From: Halorubrum sp. PV6 | Lineage (GTDB): Archaea > Halobacteriota > Halobacteria > Halobacteriales > Haloferacaceae | Assembly: GCF_003990725.2 (NCBI RefSeq) | Contig: NZ_CP030064.1 | Coordinates: 186,001-250,000 of the forward strand | Reading direction: 5' to 3' | Length of the DNA stretch: 64,000 nucleotides | Part shown: piece after piece, positions 36,280-43,943 of the stretch | Position numbering within the stretch: the stretch's first letter is position 1 | How the letters are laid out: each line of letters begins with the position of its first letter | Made by a program: the position numbers and the translations under genes | The notes under the pieces: model-generated | What the model saw: the letters and a program-made list of their open reading frames with translations, nothing else | The model's database searches: none | Told to the model about the DNA's origin: nothing

Positions 36280-37584
36280 TCACCCGCGGCTCTCCGGAAC
36301 GATGCCGAACGGATACGTCGCCAGCACCTCGCACCCCTCGTCGGTGACGACGACGAGGTCGGTCAGTCGCACCGCGCCCGCGCCCGGATCGGAGACCTCG
36401 GCTCCGACCGTCACGACGGTCCCCGACCGCAGCGTCCCCGCGCCCGACAGCGCTGGCGACTCGCGACGGCTCACGCCGACGCCGCGGCCGGTGCCGCGAC
36501 CGAACGCCGGACCGCCGGCGTCCGCGTTCGGATCGAAGCCGTAGGCCGCGAGCTCGGCGGTCGCCTCCCCGCGAACGGTCTTCCCCGGCACGTCCGGTTC
36601 GATCTCCGCTATCGCCGCCTCGCGCGCCGACTCGACGGCGACGTACGCCCGTCGCTCCCAGCCGCCGTCGCCGTCGACGACGAACGTCCGCGTCAGGTCG
36701 CCGTAGTAGCCGTCGGGTCCGCGGGGCGAGACGCTCACGACCACCGTCTCACCGGCCCGAATCGCCTCGTCGCCCGGCAGCCGGCGATCCGCGAGCGCGC
36801 TGCCCGCCGTGACCACACTGTTTTCCGCGTCCGTGACGCCGTGAGCGCCGAGCACTGCGTTCACCTCGCGGCGAAGTCGCTCGGTCGTGAGGGGGCCGCT
36901 CTCCCACGTGAGGGCGGGTCCGCGCTCCCCGCCTGCGCCTCCGTCGGGCCCTTCCCCCGTGACCTCGCTCTCGGCCAACACCGTCTCGGCGCGCGCCATC
37001 CCCGCGGCCGCCGCGCGCTGGACCCGCCGGAGCCGGTCGATCTCGGCGTCGGTCTTCCGGGATCGGGCGGTCGCGACCGCGTCGGTCGACGCGAGCGCGT
37101 TGCCGGCGCGTTCGAGGTACACCGCGGCGTCGTGCGGGATGGACGCGGGGACGAGAATCGGGCGATCGCCGCCTTCGCCTCCCTCTCGGTCGGCGTGGTC
37201 GCCGACGACCGCCGCGGCGCGCTCGCCGGCGTGTTCGCTCGCCTGTACCGTCCGGAGCTCGCGAGCGACGCCGTCGTGGAACTCGCCGTCACCGTCGTTC
37301 CCATCGCGCGCGCCGCTCACGAACTTTCGTTCGGCTCGCGCACGGAGCGACGGCGCGACACAGAGCACGGCGCGACCCGCGGCGTCGTCGGTCGCTGCTA
37401 TCACCAGCGCGGCCGCTCGGTCCGACCCGGCGAACCGCGTGAGATATCGGAGGTCGTCGTCGAACCGGTCGCCGACCGCGACGAAGGCGTCGGCGTCCGC
37501 GGCCGCGACGGCGTCGACGATCGGCGTGAGGTCGGTGCGCAGCGGGGGTCGCCCGTGCGACTCGTCGTCGCGCCCGCGGCTCAC
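36280..37584 (-). CDS. M24 (aminopeptidase P/creatinase) fold protein with degenerate metal site
   Basis: 434 residues. The N-terminal creatinase-like domain (to about residue 170) and C-terminal pitta-bread domain are both present (AEIDRLRRVQRAAAAGMARAE...DGYYGDLTRTFVVDG...GRGTGRGVGVSRRESP...VVTVGAEV...VRLTDLVVVTDEG). Of the five metal ligands, only Asp296 (GDLTRTF) and perhaps Glu396 remain. The first Asp is replaced (Val285), the GHG histidine is Arg363 and the last Glu is Thr408. It is therefore probably not an active metallopeptidase. Its start overlaps the end of the helicase gene by 4 bases, making it the second gene of a two-gene operon. Confidence 0.8.
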   Translation of the reverse strand: MSRGRDDESHGRPPLRTDLTPIVDAVAAADADAFVAVGDRFDDDLRYLTRFAGSDRAAALVIAATDDAAGRAVLCVAPSLRARAERKFVSGARDGNDGDGEFHDGVARELRTVQASEHAGERAAAVVGDHADREGGEGGDRPILVPASIPHDAAVYLERAGNALASTDAVATARSRKTDAEIDRLRRVQRAAAAGMARAETVLAESEVTGEGPDGGAGGERGPALTWESGPLTTERLRREVNAVLGAHGVTDAENSVVTAGSALADRRLPGDEAIRAGETVVVSVSPRGPDGYYGDLTRTFVVDGDGGWERRAYVAVESAREAAIAEIEPDVPGKTVRGEATAELAAYGFDPNADAGGPAFGRGTGRGVGVSRRESPALSGAGTLRSGTVVTVGAEVSDPGAGAVRLTDLVVVTDEGCEVLATYPFGIVPESRG

Positions 37585-39425
37585 GGCTCCGGTTCGGGAA
37601 CCGCCAACTCCGCCTGCACTTCTTCGACGAGATCCTGTGCGGGCTCGTCGCGGATCTCGTTGAAGAGCAGCACGCTGATCGGGAGCGTCGGCGCCCCGCT
37701 GATGAGGCTCTCCATGATCACGAGCCGCTCGCGGGCACGAGACATGCCGACGTAGAACACGCGGCGCTCGTTGTCGGTGAGGACGGGAACCGGGCTGGTG
37801 GTCTTCGTGAACTCGTCGACGCCGTCGACGTCGGTCGGGTCATCGATAGAGGCGGCCATCTGCTCGACCACCTTCTCCGTCAAGTCAGTCGCCACGAACA
37901 CGTGGTCGGCCTCGCGGCCCTTCGCGGAGTGGATGGTGCCGACGCGGACGCGGGTCGGGTCCATCCCCTCGTAGTCGCCGCCGAAGTACGCGCCCATCGA
38001 CTTGCGCTGGAAGCTCGTCACCTTCCTGACCATGTCGTCCGCGCTGCTCGCGTCGGGCATGAACGGGATGTACTCGTCGAGCTCGTCGCTCGTCACCGAA
38101 ATCTGGGTGACGTCGTCGCTGTCGGCGGCCTCCTCGCGGTCGTCGAGGAAGTCGTAGAACTCGTCGCGCTCGTGGGTGCCGAACGCCGAGTCCTGTAGCA
38201 TGTCGGCGAGCCGCCGGGCTTCGAGCCCGTTCACGGGGTCGCCCGCGTCGGCCTTCTCGATCGCGCTGACGTAGTCCTGGACGCGGTCGGTCCACATCCG
38301 CCCGTCGGTCAGCATCGTGAACGGGATGCCGTGGTCGATGAACTCGTCGATGAAGTCGAACATCTGGTAGCGCGCGCGGAACAGACACATCACGCTGCCC
38401 TCGTCGTCTTCGACCGTGTACCGGACGTTCCGGACGAGTTCGAGCATCGAGGGCGACTCTATCGCCTCGACGGTGCCGCCCTCCTTGCGGGGGTGGAGGT
38501 CCTTCTCCTGTCGCTTGTCGATGTGACGGATCTCGGCGTTGACGACGTTGAGGATCTCGGAGGGGAGCCGGTAGGAGTTCGGGAGGACCACGTCCTCGTC
38601 GACGTCGGTGTCGAGGAGGAGGTCGGGGTCGGCGCCCTGCCACGCGTAGACGACCTGGTCGTCGTCGCCGGCGATGAGCACCTTCTCCATGTGCGGGCGC
38701 CACTCCTCGAAGACGTTGTACTGCAGCGTCGTGATGTCCTGGAACTCGTCGATGATCAGGTAATCGACGTTCGGCACCAGCGAGCGCTGGGCGACCCGTT
38801 CGAGCATGTCCGCGAAGCCGACCAGATCGTGGTCCCCTTTATAAGACCGCCACGCGCGAATCGTCTCGGGGATGTCGATGCGGTCGTCGTCGGAGGGCCA
38901 CGTCGGCGTGTACTTGTTCCCCTGCTGGGCGTTCGGGTCCTCCTCGGGCGGGAGCCGGACCTCCTCGACGTTCCACTGGAAGGGCACGTCGTACCAGTCG
39001 GCCACGTCGCGCTCGGTGCGCTGGAGCCACTGCGAGGTGGCGATTATCTTGTTGCCGATCGTCGTCGAGCGAGCCGTCCGCCGCCCGGCGCCGCCGTGTT
39101 GGTCTTCGAACTCGATGCCGTACTCCTCACAGAATTCCTCCTTGTCGTCTTCGCCCACCACGTCGCCGCGAGAAAGGTCCAACAGCTCGTACGCCTTCGC
39201 GTGCATGGTGCTGACGTTCCCCTGGAGGCTTCGCGGGGAGATGTCGAGCCGCTCGGCGAGCCGCTCGCGGATCTCGGCTGCGGCCGCGCGTGTGTACGAG
39301 ACGACGAGTACGTCGCGAACGTCGGCGCTCTCGTCGTCGAGGATCCCCTCGACGCGGTCCAACAGAGCCGTGGTCTTCCCGCTGCCGGGACCGCCGAACA
39401 GTCGCGTCACCGTGGGATCGGTCAT
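37581..39425 (-). CDS. UvrD/Rep-type ATP-dependent DNA helicase
   Basis: 614-residue superfamily 1A helicase. Motif I GGPGSGKTTALL is at the N-terminus, followed by VSYTRAAAAEIRERL (motif Ia), YLIIDEFQDITTLQ (II), GDDDQVVYAWQGADP (III), TIHSAKGREADHVFVATDL (V) and RRVFYVGMSRARERLVIM (VI). It is shorter than PcrA/UvrD and lacks the extended C-terminal Tudor region. Probable roles are removing proteins from DNA or repair. It is the first gene of an operon with the M24-like gene. Confidence 0.92.
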   Translation of the reverse strand: MTDPTVTRLFGGPGSGKTTALLDRVEGILDDESADVRDVLVVSYTRAAAAEIRERLAERLDISPRSLQGNVSTMHAKAYELLDLSRGDVVGEDDKEEFCEEYGIEFEDQHGGAGRRTARSTTIGNKIIATSQWLQRTERDVADWYDVPFQWNVEEVRLPPEEDPNAQQGNKYTPTWPSDDDRIDIPETIRAWRSYKGDHDLVGFADMLERVAQRSLVPNVDYLIIDEFQDITTLQYNVFEEWRPHMEKVLIAGDDDQVVYAWQGADPDLLLDTDVDEDVVLPNSYRLPSEILNVVNAEIRHIDKRQEKDLHPRKEGGTVEAIESPSMLELVRNVRYTVEDDEGSVMCLFRARYQMFDFIDEFIDHGIPFTMLTDGRMWTDRVQDYVSAIEKADAGDPVNGLEARRLADMLQDSAFGTHERDEFYDFLDDREEAADSDDVTQISVTSDELDEYIPFMPDASSADDMVRKVTSFQRKSMGAYFGGDYEGMDPTRVRVGTIHSAKGREADHVFVATDLTEKVVEQMAASIDDPTDVDGVDEFTKTTSPVPVLTDNERRVFYVGMSRARERLVIMESLISGAPTLPISVLLFNEIRDEPAQDLVEEVQAELAVPEPEP

Positions 39426-39512
39426 TGTGTGTTACTGACCCCGGTTCTCCTTAAACGACGTGGCTCGGGGCTTTCCGGAGGGAACGCTCTGTACGGGCCT
39501 GAGAGGGGTCGC

Positions 39513-39671
39513 TCAGTTGCTCCGCGTCGCCCGCGCCTCCCGCACGTCGGCGCCGTCACGGACGAGGTCCTCACAGGCGGGGCAGACCCGCGGTCGGTCC
39601 ACCTCGTTCGGGGTGAACACCCGAACGTAGTCGGTCGTGACGAACGAACCGCAGTTCTGACAGGTCGGCAT
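39513..39671 (-). CDS. 52-residue zinc-binding protein
   Basis: MPTCQNCGSFVTTDYVRVFTPNEVDRPRVCPACEDLVRDG...: two CxxC knuckles (residues 4-7 and 30-33) make a small zinc ribbon. An open frame continuing further upstream is spurious, because the family begins at this ATG (39669-39671) and ATAATACTG in TATA position lies about 27 bases before it. I recall the family as DUF7563 (unverified). Possibly a nucleic-acid or protein-binding adaptor. Confidence 0.75.
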   Translation of the reverse strand: MPTCQNCGSFVTTDYVRVFTPNEVDRPRVCPACEDLVRDGADVREARATRSN

Positions 39672-39759
39672 GGTTCGTACTATCGATTGATTCCACATAA
39701 TACTGCCGCCGAACGCTATCGAAAGAAAACCGCTCACCGCCTGCGAGACGCCGTTGGCG

Positions 39760-39942
39760 TCAGGTCGGGCGCCAGTCGCAGACGCCACACTGCGCGGTTC
39801 CCTCCGGGTGTAGCGCACCACACTCGGGACACTGAAGTTTGTTATAGGATCGGTCCCAGCGTACGATCTCTGTTTCGTGGCCGCGGTCGGACAGGAACTC
39901 GTCAAACACGTCGTCGTCCGCGCTGGGTGCACTACTAGACAT
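39760..39942 (-). CDS. 60-residue zinc ribbon protein (HVO_0416-like)
   Basis: An acidic N-terminus (DDDVFDEFLSDRGHETEIVRWDRSYNKLQ) precedes CPECGALHPEGTAQCGVCDW, a compact four-cysteine zinc ribbon. The combination of a conserved DVFDEFL/RGHE segment and the ribbon is that of a widespread haloarchaeal small-protein family. A TATATATA box at 39967-39974 is 27 bases upstream of its ATG. Confidence 0.78.
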   Translation of the reverse strand: MSSSAPSADDDVFDEFLSDRGHETEIVRWDRSYNKLQCPECGALHPEGTAQCGVCDWRPT

Positions 39943-39966
39943 GCATGCTAGTTAATGCCACGCGAG

Positions 39967-39974
39967 TATATATA
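39967..39974 (-). promoter_or_regulatory. TATA box of the 60-aa zinc ribbon gene
   Basis: GTATATATACC, self-complementary, is centred about 28 bases before the start at 39942. It predicts a strong leaderless promoter. No gene starts at matching distance on the plus side. Confidence 0.6.
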
Positions 39975-40118
39975 CCTTGTTACGATGCTATCGATCTGGA
40001 AAATCGGACACGGACGATCGAAACGTGCCGGAAAAACTGCACGCGCATCTCGGCTCGCGATGCGGCCGGCCCGCACCGCGAACTGCGCCGTCAGTCGCCC
40101 CGCGCCGCGAACCCCCCG

Positions 40119-40874
40119 TCAGTCGGCCGCCGTCGGCTCGGCTCCCGGCTCGGCCGCTCCCTGTCTCGTTTCTTCCCCCGCTTCGTCCCCGGCCGATCCG
40201 GTCGAGGAGTCGCCGTCGACGAGCAGCGTCTCGACGTTCGCGAAGACGAAGCCCGCGAAGCCGACCCGAAGGAGGAGATCGAGGTACTCCAGCGTCACCG
40301 TCGCGGTGAACTGATCGAGCAGCCCGGCAATCTGTATCATCGCCCACGCGATCAACACGCCGAACGCGAAAAGCGAGAGATTCCGCGTCTTCGCGTAAAA
40401 CAGCGCCCTGTCCGGCGGCTGGCGCGACGCCGCGCCCGCGATGGGGCCGAAGAACAGCCCGAGCAGGACCACGTACCCGACGAGGATGGCGCCGGTGCCC
40501 GCCAGCGCGAGCGACCCCTCGAACACCTCGGCGAAGTCGTACCCGAGCCGCATCACCACGGTGAGCCCCATCACGCCCGCGATGTAGCGCCGACTCGCCC
40601 CGGCGACGAGGGCCGCGAAGCCGAACAAGAACGGGTACGCCGCGTAGTCGGTCACCAACTGTCCGCCGTCCAGCGTGCCGCTGCCGACGGCTATCGTCCC
40701 GATGCCGGCCGCCCACATCCCCACGCCGAGACCCGACACCGCGACGACCGCGACGAACGGGTAGCAGTACCGACGCAGTTCCGCGGGCTTGCGCGCCGCG
40801 AGCGCGAAGAGCACCACGGCGGAGAGCGCGTAGACGCCCGCCGAGACGAACCGCACCGTCGACGGCTCAATCAT
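40119..40874 (-). CDS. Opsin-fold (sensory rhodopsin-like) protein lacking the retinal lysine
   Basis: 251 residues with seven hydrophobic helices and a short hydrophilic tail after residue 220. By-eye alignment to Natronomonas sensory rhodopsin II needs almost no gaps. RRYxxxxVxxxSG in helix B, TVVM in helix D, GPxxxxAS before helix F, (L/K)xRNL at 162-166 and YLDLxxxVGF at 197-206 all match. At the position of the Schiff-base lysine stands Arg203 (codon CGG, 40266-40268). The counterion Asp75 is Thr75, Arg72 is Gln72, and pocket residues Trp76, Trp171, Tyr174 and Pro175 are Asp, Phe, Leu and Ile. Covalent retinal binding should therefore be impossible. Tyr197 and Asp199, which match the transducer-facing part of helix G, are kept. 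It overlaps the transducer gene by 8 bases. Confidence 0.85.
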   Translation of the reverse strand: MIEPSTVRFVSAGVYALSAVVLFALAARKPAELRRYCYPFVAVVAVSGLGVGMWAAGIGTIAVGSGTLDGGQLVTDYAAYPFLFGFAALVAGASRRYIAGVMGLTVVMRLGYDFAEVFEGSLALAGTGAILVGYVVLLGLFFGPIAGAASRQPPDRALFYAKTRNLSLFAFGVLIAWAMIQIAGLLDQFTATVTLEYLDLLLRVGFAGFVFANVETLLVDGDSSTGSAGDEAGEETRQGAAEPGAEPTAAD

Positions 40875-42471
40875 CGGCGCTCACCTCCGTCTCGCCGGCG
40901 ACGCGGTCCGCTGGCGCGTCGGCGCTCGCCGCCGGCCTCCCCGTCTGCCTCGCCGCCGACTCCGCGTCGGTCCGCGTCTCGAACTGGTCGAGCCGGTCGG
41001 TGAGCGACCCGGTCCGCTCCGCGAGGGAGGTCGCCGTCGTCGCCATGTCGCCGACGGTCTCGGCGGTCGCGTCCGCGGTCTCGGCGAGCGACCGAGCGCG
41101 GCTCGCGGCGTCGGTGGCGGAGGTGTGTACGGCCTCGACGCGCGCGGCGACCGACTCGATCCCCTCGGCGCCCTCGTCGGTCGCGCGGGCGATGTCCGCC
41201 ATCGCCACGTCGACGTCCTCGACCGTGCCCGTCAGTTCCTCTATCGCGTCGCCCGCGGCCCGGACCGCGGCGGTCGTCTCGTCTAACTCGGTCATCGTTC
41301 GGTCCATCTCACCCGCCACCGCCGACACGTCGTCCGTGACCTCGCCGACCGTCGCCTCGATCTCGGTCGTCGACTCGCGCGTCTCCTCGGCGAGCCCCTT
41401 CACCTCGTCGGCGACGACGGCGAACCCGTCGCCGTCGCCCCCGGCGCGGGACGCCTCGATCGAGGCGTTGAGCGCGAGGATGTTCGTCTGTTCGGCGATG
41501 TCGGCGATCACGTCCGTCGTCTCCGCGACCCCGTCCATCCGGTCGTCGAGGCCCGCGACGAGCCCGTCGAGGTCGTCGAGGAGGTCGCCGATCGCGACGA
41601 TCGCCTCGACCGCCTCCGTCGCGCGGCGCTCGCCCTCCGTGCCGAGTTCGGCCGCGGCGGTCGCGTCGCCGGCCACCTCGTCGGTCGTGGAGGCGATCTC
41701 CTCGATGGTCGCCGAGAAGTCGTCGGTGTCGGCGGCCGTCTCCCGCAGACGGTCCGTCTGTTCGTCCAACTCGTCGGCCAACGCCCGCATCTCGTCGGCG
41801 ACTTCCTGGTTCATCTCGGCGACGTCGTCGGCGCGGGTCGCCATCTCCTCGCTCGTCGACTCCACGTCGGCCGCGAACGACTGGATGTCGTCGACCGTCG
41901 TCGAGAGCCCGTCGGTCATCTCGTTGTACGCCGCCGTGATCCGTTCTATCGCATCGACGTCCGTCTCCGCCGGCAGCCGGTGCGTGAAGTCGCCCTCGGC
42001 CGCCCGCTCCATGGCGCCGCCGATGTCCTCGGCGCGCTCTAAGAGGGTGTCGGACAGCGCCTCGGCCTCCTCGCGGGCCGCCTCCGCGTCCGCCTGCGCC
42101 CGGTCGGACTCCGCGACCGCGTCGCGAAGGGACCGCCGCGTCTCGTCGAAGGCGGCGAACAGCCGGCCGATCTCGTCGCGCCGGTCGGAGGTCGCTCGGG
42201 CGTCGAACTCGCCGCGGCCGACCGCCTCGGCCGTCTCCGTCAGCCGCCGCAACTCGACCGCGACGTTCCCGATCAAGACGATTCCTAACAGGCCGAGATT
42301 GAGCGTGACGACGACGCCCGTGGCGGTCAGCGCCGCCGTCGCGGCAGCCGGAGTTCCGACGGTCGCCACGTGCGCCGCGAAGAGGGCGATGAATCCGAGC
42401 GTCGCGGCGAGCGTCGCGAGGACGGCCACCCCCACCCGGCGACCGTACCGCGCAGCGATGAGGTTCAACAT
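40867..42471 (-). CDS. Two-helix Htr-type methyl-accepting chemotaxis transducer
   Basis: 534 residues from ATG at 42469-42471; the open frame extends to 42630 but the upstream part is low-complexity and lies across the promoter. TM1 is at about 13-37 and TM2 at about 44-71, with only a few residues between them, so there is no extracellular ligand domain. A HAMP-like linker follows (VELRRLTETAEAVGRGEFDARATSDRRDEIGRLFAAFDE), then a second HAMP-like segment and long helices. The CheA/CheW-binding tip is IAEQTNILALNASIEASRAGG...FAVVADEVKGLAEET (about 320-365). This architecture is that of HtrII-type partners of sensory rhodopsins. It is followed with 8-base overlap by the opsin-like gene. Confidence 0.9.
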   Translation of the reverse strand: MLNLIAARYGRRVGVAVLATLAATLGFIALFAAHVATVGTPAAATAALTATGVVVTLNLGLLGIVLIGNVAVELRRLTETAEAVGRGEFDARATSDRRDEIGRLFAAFDETRRSLRDAVAESDRAQADAEAAREEAEALSDTLLERAEDIGGAMERAAEGDFTHRLPAETDVDAIERITAAYNEMTDGLSTTVDDIQSFAADVESTSEEMATRADDVAEMNQEVADEMRALADELDEQTDRLRETAADTDDFSATIEEIASTTDEVAGDATAAAELGTEGERRATEAVEAIVAIGDLLDDLDGLVAGLDDRMDGVAETTDVIADIAEQTNILALNASIEASRAGGDGDGFAVVADEVKGLAEETRESTTEIEATVGEVTDDVSAVAGEMDRTMTELDETTAAVRAAGDAIEELTGTVEDVDVAMADIARATDEGAEGIESVAARVEAVHTSATDAASRARSLAETADATAETVGDMATTATSLAERTGSLTDRLDQFETRTDAESAARQTGRPAASADAPADRVAGETEVSADD

Positions 42472-42501
42472 TGGTGCTACGCGGAGAGACCCGGACGCCC
42501 T

Positions 42502-42511
42502 ACTTATGAAT
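42502..42511 (-). promoter_or_regulatory. TATA-like element of the transducer-opsin operon
   Basis: ATTCATAAGT on the minus strand is centred about 35 bases before the transducer ATG. It would give a leader of a few bases and supports the start at 42471. Confidence 0.45.
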
Positions 42512-42518
42512 GAAGACG

Positions 42519-42540
42519 AAATTATCCGGTTCGATAATTT
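42519..42540. promoter_or_regulatory. Perfect inverted repeat AAATTATC-N6-GATAATTT upstream of the transducer-opsin operon
   Basis: Two 8-base arms match perfectly around a CGGTTC spacer. It is AT-rich in a very GC-rich region and lies just upstream of the TATA-like element. The position suits an activator (or a repressor of the divergent thioesterase gene, whose ATG is 99 bases away). Confidence 0.6.
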
Positions 42541-42638
42541 GCGTCGAGTTCGAGCGACCGGATTCGCGGCGACGCGCCGTCGTTTCTCGCCGCCCCCCGA
42601 GTACCGCCGTTTTTCCGCCGTCCGCCCCACCGGTCGGT

Positions 42639-43088
42639 ATGCCGTCCGTCAGCGACACCTACATCGAGAACCGCCAGCGCGTCCAGCCGACCCACACCAA
42701 CAACTACGAGTCGGCGCACGGGGGTAACGTCGTCAAGTGGATGGACGAAATCGGCGCGATGTCGGCGATGCGCGCCGCGGGCGAGACCTGTGTCACGGCC
42801 AAGATCAACGCGCTCGACTTCAAACGGCCGGTGCCACAGGGCGACACCTGCATCGTCGAGTCGTACGTGTACGCGGTCGGGCGGACCAGCCTCCGGACGC
42901 GGATCCGGGCGTACCGCGAGTCGCCCCGCACGGGCGAGCGGGAGCTGACGACGGAGTCGTACTTCGTGTTCGTCGCCGTCGACGCCGACGGGAAGCCGAC
43001 GCCGGTCCCCTCGCTTGAGGTCGCCGGCGACCGCTGTCGCGAACTGCGCGAGGAGGCGCTCGCGGCCGAACCGGACGCGGAGCGCTGA
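42639..43088 (+). CDS. Acyl-CoA thioesterase, hotdog fold
   Basis: 149 residues from ATG 42639; the frame is open upstream, but the family N-terminus MPSVSDTYIENRQRVQPTHTNNYESAHGGNVVKWMDE begins here. The NxxxxxHGGNVVKWMDEIGAMSAMRAA segment carries the catalytic Asn/His/Asp pattern of YciA/BACH-type acyl-CoA hydrolases. It is followed by VTAKINALDFKRPVPQGD and the central strand VESYVYAVGRTSLRTRIRAYRE. It likely hydrolyses medium or long acyl-CoA. Substrate not deducible. Confidence 0.9.
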   Translation: MPSVSDTYIENRQRVQPTHTNNYESAHGGNVVKWMDEIGAMSAMRAAGETCVTAKINALDFKRPVPQGDTCIVESYVYAVGRTSLRTRIRAYRESPRTGERELTTESYFVFVAVDADGKPTPVPSLEVAGDRCRELREEALAAEPDAER

Positions 43089-43112
43089 GCGCCGCCAGCG
43101 ACTCCCCGGCGC

Positions 43113-43943
43113 TCAGTAGTCGCCGAGGACGCCGAGCCGACGCGCCCGCCGCGTCGCGTACTGGAAGACGACGTAGCCGCCGAGGAGGTACCCGACCGCG
43201 ACGGCGACGAGCAGCCCGAGGTCTGCGAGGGGGAACTCCCACAGCCGGACGCCGTCGACCATCGCGCGCTGGAGCATCGCGCTCCCGTGGGCTAAGGGGA
43301 GGAACCGCGTCCACGGCGCGTCGAGGACGGGCGCCGAAATCAGCGCGACGAACCCGAACTGCAACAGGTTCAGCCAGTTGCCGATCCGCTTATAAAGCAC
43401 GGTCACGCCGCCGGCCGCGAAGCCGAGGCCGAGCACCGACGTGATCGCGAGGCCGGCGACGGCGACCACCGTGATCGGGTCGAGACTCAGCCGGGTTCCG
43501 GTGAGAAGCAGCATGACGGCGAGCACGACCGCCGAGGTGAGGAACGTCCGGACGACCTTCGCGACGCCTTTTAAAAGGGCGACCGGCGCGAACCCGAACG
43601 GCGTGGTGATGTGCCGCTCTAAGGTCCCCCACTGCACCTCGCTGCCGATGTCGCTCGACACCGACGAGTAGGCGCCGACAGACAGCGTCCACAGGAAGTA
43701 GCCGGCGATGATCCCCTCGAGCGAGTCCGTGAGCGCCTGCCCGGCCAGCAGCCGCCCGCCGTAAAAGAGCACGCCGAAGAAGAACAGCGCGATGACGATC
43801 CCCCCGATCGCGTTCGCGGGATACCGGACGAAGATCAGGTACTCCCGGTAGAGGACGGCCCGCGCGAGGTGGTAGTAGGTCGCCGGCCGCGGCTCGTCGT
43901 CGTCGCCGGTCCCGACCGGCGCGCGCTCCGTCTCACCCGTCAC
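43113..43943 (-). CDS. ABC-2 type transporter permease
   Basis: 276 residues with six hydrophobic helices and the ABC-2 layout. The N-terminal YREYLIFVRYPANAIGGIVIALFFFGVLFYGG helix is followed by GAYSSVSSDIGSEVQWGTLERHITTPFGFAPVALLKGVAKVV, the cytoplasmic coupling segment typical of this superfamily. It is an export or lipid/drug transporter subunit. It overlaps the ATPase gene by 4 bases. Substrate unknown. Confidence 0.88.
   Translation of the reverse strand: MTGETERAPVGTGDDDEPRPATYYHLARAVLYREYLIFVRYPANAIGGIVIALFFFGVLFYGGRLLAGQALTDSLEGIIAGYFLWTLSVGAYSSVSSDIGSEVQWGTLERHITTPFGFAPVALLKGVAKVVRTFLTSAVVLAVMLLLTGTRLSLDPITVVAVAGLAITSVLGLGFAAGGVTVLYKRIGNWLNLLQFGFVALISAPVLDAPWTRFLPLAHGSAMLQRAMVDGVRLWEFPLADLGLLVAVAVGYLLGGYVVFQYATRRARRLGVLGDY

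Noticed and set aside
36280-37584. Active Xaa-Pro aminopeptidase
   Set aside because: Most metal ligands are missing, so I call only the fold.
40119-40874. Functional light-sensing rhodopsin
   Set aside because: The lysine needed for the Schiff base is Arg203 and several pocket residues are changed; the codon (CGG) was read directly at 40266-40268.
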